Below are positions 41,533 to 64,000 of a stretch of 64,000 nucleotides of DNA, in pieces. Source of the stretch: Clavelina lepadiformis (Eukaryota; Chordata; Ascidiacea; Aplousobranchia; Clavelinidae). The DNA is taken from the NCBI RefSeq assembly GCF_947623445.1, contig NC_135248.1:4588977-4652976 (forward strand), written 5' to 3'. The notes beneath the pieces are model-generated. The model ran no database searches, was not told the origin of the DNA, and worked only from the letters and a program-made list of their open reading frames with translations. Position numbers and translations under genes: made by a program. The first letter of the stretch is position 1; each line of letters opens with the position of its first letter.

Positions 41533-43046
41533 CTCGGTGTGGTTCATTATCTCTATTTATCTTTAAGATATATGCAACTTTATGATTATTTTTGGTGCAT
41601 GTTGTTTTTTAAGCGTTTATTTTTGTAGCAGTTTGTATCAAATACAATATTTATTTTTAAATGACAAATGTTTGAACGTTTGTATGATATTCTTTGTTAG
41701 CATGGTAGCGGTGTTGATAAAAGTAACGTAACTGCTTCTTCAAAGTGTTTTTACCTATATTTTGGTAATGTTTAGAGTCTTTATAGACCTACTACAGCAA
41801 ACCTTTTTTATTTGTGTGAAACCATCTAACTGTGTCGGTATCCCTAGCTGACTGAGCATTTTGCAACGCAAAATCTTCCAAATAAAACTTGTAGTCTTGT
41901 CCGTCAAGTGTTATTGTGACGTCAACGAGTATATTCGTAAAAATAGAAAACAATCAATCAATTACACATTTAATAACACTACAATAGTAAGTTTTCTTTC
42001 ATGCCTTTTCTTGGGTGTAAATAAGTCGAAGAATGACACCACTAAACTAAAAAATCTTGTATATGCTGAGAATTAACAAAATATTGATTTAAAACGCCCT
42101 TTGAACAGAAGCTATAGCACTACAGCACACCTCCCACATAAACAATCGCCCCCAATGACGTAAAAGGACAATAAGGTCGAGCTCTGTTCTATATGCTTGT
42201 TATCCAAATTTTCCCATGAACTGTGGCAAGTCAATATTGTTGTGATCGAATGAATAGCCTATTTGAACGATAAGTTTCCATTAAAGGGAGGACTTACAAT
42301 ACCAAATGTTATGGCGGTTCGCTTCGGTATTTATCTGTCTACAGCCGCGGTTGGTAAATAACTACGTCAGCTGAACGCAGGTGTTCCACGATCTGCCAAT
42401 TGTTTCATTGCAAAAATAAAAGCACAAAAGCTTGGCATGAAGTAAAGGCAATGTATGCAATAAAACATTGCGATCGTCACTCTTGGCAAATTCTAGCGAT
42501 CTTTCCATTGAAAGTGTTCAATAAAGCGCGCTGGAGGTCGTCTAAGCCGGTAATCAAGCGAAAATAACACCCGACCTTTAAACGTGATTCTAACTATCGC
42601 CTTTGCCAGAGCCTGAAATTTCTTCGACATATCACGTTTCCCGCCATGATAATTACGTCACCGACAAAAATTTTCGAACAACTTACCCAAACGAGAGCAG
42701 TCGATTAAGCACTAGGTAATTTTGCGCTGGACTTCCTAAGGTTTTTCCCAGAAGCTCGCGTCATTTTTACAGAAAACGGCTTCGAGTTGCGTCCGAAACT
42801 GAGGTTGTCAAAGCGAAAAATGCTGAATTCTGTGTTCTAAAATGAATGAATAAACCAATGATAGGGTTGTAGGGGGCTAGTTCTCAACACAAAAAAGACT
42901 GTCAATCCTAATCGGCCACGAACAAGCTCCTGTTTAATAATATCAATAATAACAGTGTTTAGCACCGTTCCATTTACGCACGGGCAGTGTTGCATTTACA
43001 CTGAAATAAAAACAACAAACTGCAAAACTTTTTCAGTAGACCAAAT
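41533..43046. other. No supported gene
   Basis: This is the 3' flank of 7TM gene 3 followed by AT-rich intergenic DNA. A 71-codon frame at 41861-42076 does not start with ATG and shows no domain. Nothing else can be supported. Confidence 0.45.
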
Positions 43047-43052
43047 TTTATT
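43047..43052 (-). promoter_or_regulatory. Candidate poly(A) signal
   Basis: AATAAA on the minus strand, 177 bp past the stop codon of the candidate microprotein and about 1.25 kb past the ZSWIM8 stop. It could serve either. Confidence 0.35.
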
Positions 43053-43228
43053 TCAATTAATTCTCATTGGACAAACGAAACGCCGCATTTGTATAAGGTC
43101 GAGTTAAATGTTTTTTTTACTGTAAAAATAAGGTTAAAACACAAATTACTTTAAAAGAAAAACCAAGTGTCATACCAGGCACAGTGCCCCTTTGCTAGTC
43201 TATAGAAGCCGGAGGTAGGATTTTAAAA

Positions 43229-43405
43229 TCAGGGATCAAGACTACTCGAGCCTTTGCCAGCCAAAGCGATAATAACAGCGACATAACAAGCGCACAAAAC
43301 GACACAAATAATGATGAACTGTACATAGATACCGATGGGAAATGTGTGGAAAGAATTGTACAGCAGCGACAGTTTGTATATCAATTTCGTGCTAGCACTG
43401 TGCAT
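43229..43405 (-). CDS. Candidate 58-residue single-pass membrane microprotein
   Basis: An ATG frame on the minus strand ends at TGA 43229-43231. It has a short basic/polar head (about residues 1-25), one strong hydrophobic helix (IYVQFIIICVVLCACYVAVI, about residues 29-48, followed by IALA) and a short Gly/Ser tail. A poly(A) signal follows at a natural distance. It lies about 0.9 kb beyond the ZSWIM8 stop on the same strand, so it might also be in a long ZSWIM8 3' UTR. No family is recognised. Length and layout resemble small membrane regulators in general, but no specific function can be given. Chance is a real alternative. Confidence 0.35.
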   Translation of the reverse strand: MHSASTKLIYKLSLLYNSFHTFPIGIYVQFIIICVVLCACYVAVIIALAGKGSSSLDP

Positions 43406-44296
43406 TTATGAATTTTTCAGCGTGCCTATGATTCTAAGTCTTCAAGATACTGTTCTGGTATGGCATTGATGTATAAATGCTTGAGTGTTCAAAAATCAAG
43501 CTTTTTTTTTAAAGGCCTAACAGATATTACAAAAGCGACGACAAACAGCAAATAACGGAGCACAACATACAAATATCTTTGCAGGAATCATAACCTAGAA
43601 AAATTGCCTAAGCATTTTCATAAGAGTCTTCACTAACTGGGTTAAGCTGTAAGCGGGGAGCTCGAAATTTGATGACGAAATCACAGGGTTCGAGCGTACG
43701 CCATGAAGCGGCAAAGTTCAATTCATTGGTTAAACTATAACACCAGTTGGTGATACGGAAAACGCGGAAAAATAAAACAGAAAACGACAAGTTTGACTTG
43801 TAAACCGAAATATAAATCAACAACGCAGGTTTCCCTACCGGAGCGAAACTCTTTGCAATGTTATAAGTTGAGAAATGTAAATCACTAGAGACCTGAGCGA
43901 AAAAGCATTTCAAGTTAAAATGCCAGCTAACTACAAGGCAACTGTACATCATGGGCTTCACAAAGTAAATGCGCCACCGCTACCTTCACTAAAGGATACG
44001 ATATCGCCTTCGAGGAAGCCGTTAGCGTACATAACGATTAAGGCAAAACTTGATAAGGCTAAGCCATACAGTTATAGCATTACCTATTTCACTTATACTA
44101 TTAATAACGTCTGTGAACTTTGGAATATTTCGTAGCTAGCACGTAGTATGCAATATCACCGTATCGCTCGCCCTACCCTTGACGGTAAAAAAGTAAACGA
44201 TAGAAAAAATAGAGTGGAATACATACAACAAGCAATACGAAAGAAAGTCGCATAGATCGGTGAAAAAATTTTTTTCTTAAATAAACTAACTACTAT

Positions 44297-64000
<19,704 letters not shown>

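Noticed and set aside
43608..43961. 117-codon minus-strand frame downstream of ZSWIM8
   Set aside because: No ATG at the frame start, no recognisable domain and no splice-consistent partner exon.

Overview
The window is animal nuclear DNA: AT-rich, with short GT-AG introns and single genes rather than operons. Its content is a ZSWIM8 orthologue, secreted TSP1-kringle-trypsin proteins, a lineage-specific seven-transmembrane (7TM) family and decayed LINE, hAT and mariner elements. An ascidian tunicate (Ciona-like) fits best, but that is an inference from gene content and base composition. No rRNA, intact tRNA, CRISPR array or prokaryotic-type operon was seen. All exon models were built by hand by matching splice sites, reading phase and paralogue or family similarity.

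Layout. (1) About 3.3-15.7 kb: an orphan GPCR-like 7TM family. Copy 1 is on + (4630-5720) and copy 2 on - (12280-13877). A direct duplication of copy 2's first exon and upstream region lies at about 6345-8090 and has lost its start codon. A 93-base relic of a second exon lies at 8173-8265. (2) About 19.9-33.8 kb: two tandem 14-exon genes on +, each encoding signal peptide - TSP1 - kringle - kringle - trypsin domain. The downstream copy (B) keeps the full catalytic triad. In the upstream copy (A) the catalytic serine codon encodes glycine, so A should be a pseudoprotease. Between them are an 8-bp minisatellite, a 5'-truncated LINE and a hAT-type MITE. (3) About 34-38.4 kb: no recognised gene, but a mariner-like MITE, a leftover 5' flank of a third protease-type unit, and a 498-bp hAT MITE with a perfect 8-bp target duplication. 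(4) 39381-41532: copy 3 of the 7TM family on +, with a tRNA-derived SINE in its intron. (5) 43229-43405: a possible 58-residue single-pass membrane microprotein on -. (6) 44297-64000: the ZSWIM8 orthologue on -, 33 exons in the window, entering at the SWIM zinc finger and running to the stop codon. Its 5' end lies beyond base 64000.

How the parts relate. ZSWIM8 is a conserved single-copy regulatory gene (cullin-RING substrate receptor, target-directed microRNA decay). The other genes look like fast-evolving, locally duplicated families: extracellular proteases with an active/inactive pair, and orphan receptors with gene and pseudogene copies. The two protease units can be compared base by base, so several insertions can be seen against an empty site in the sister copy.
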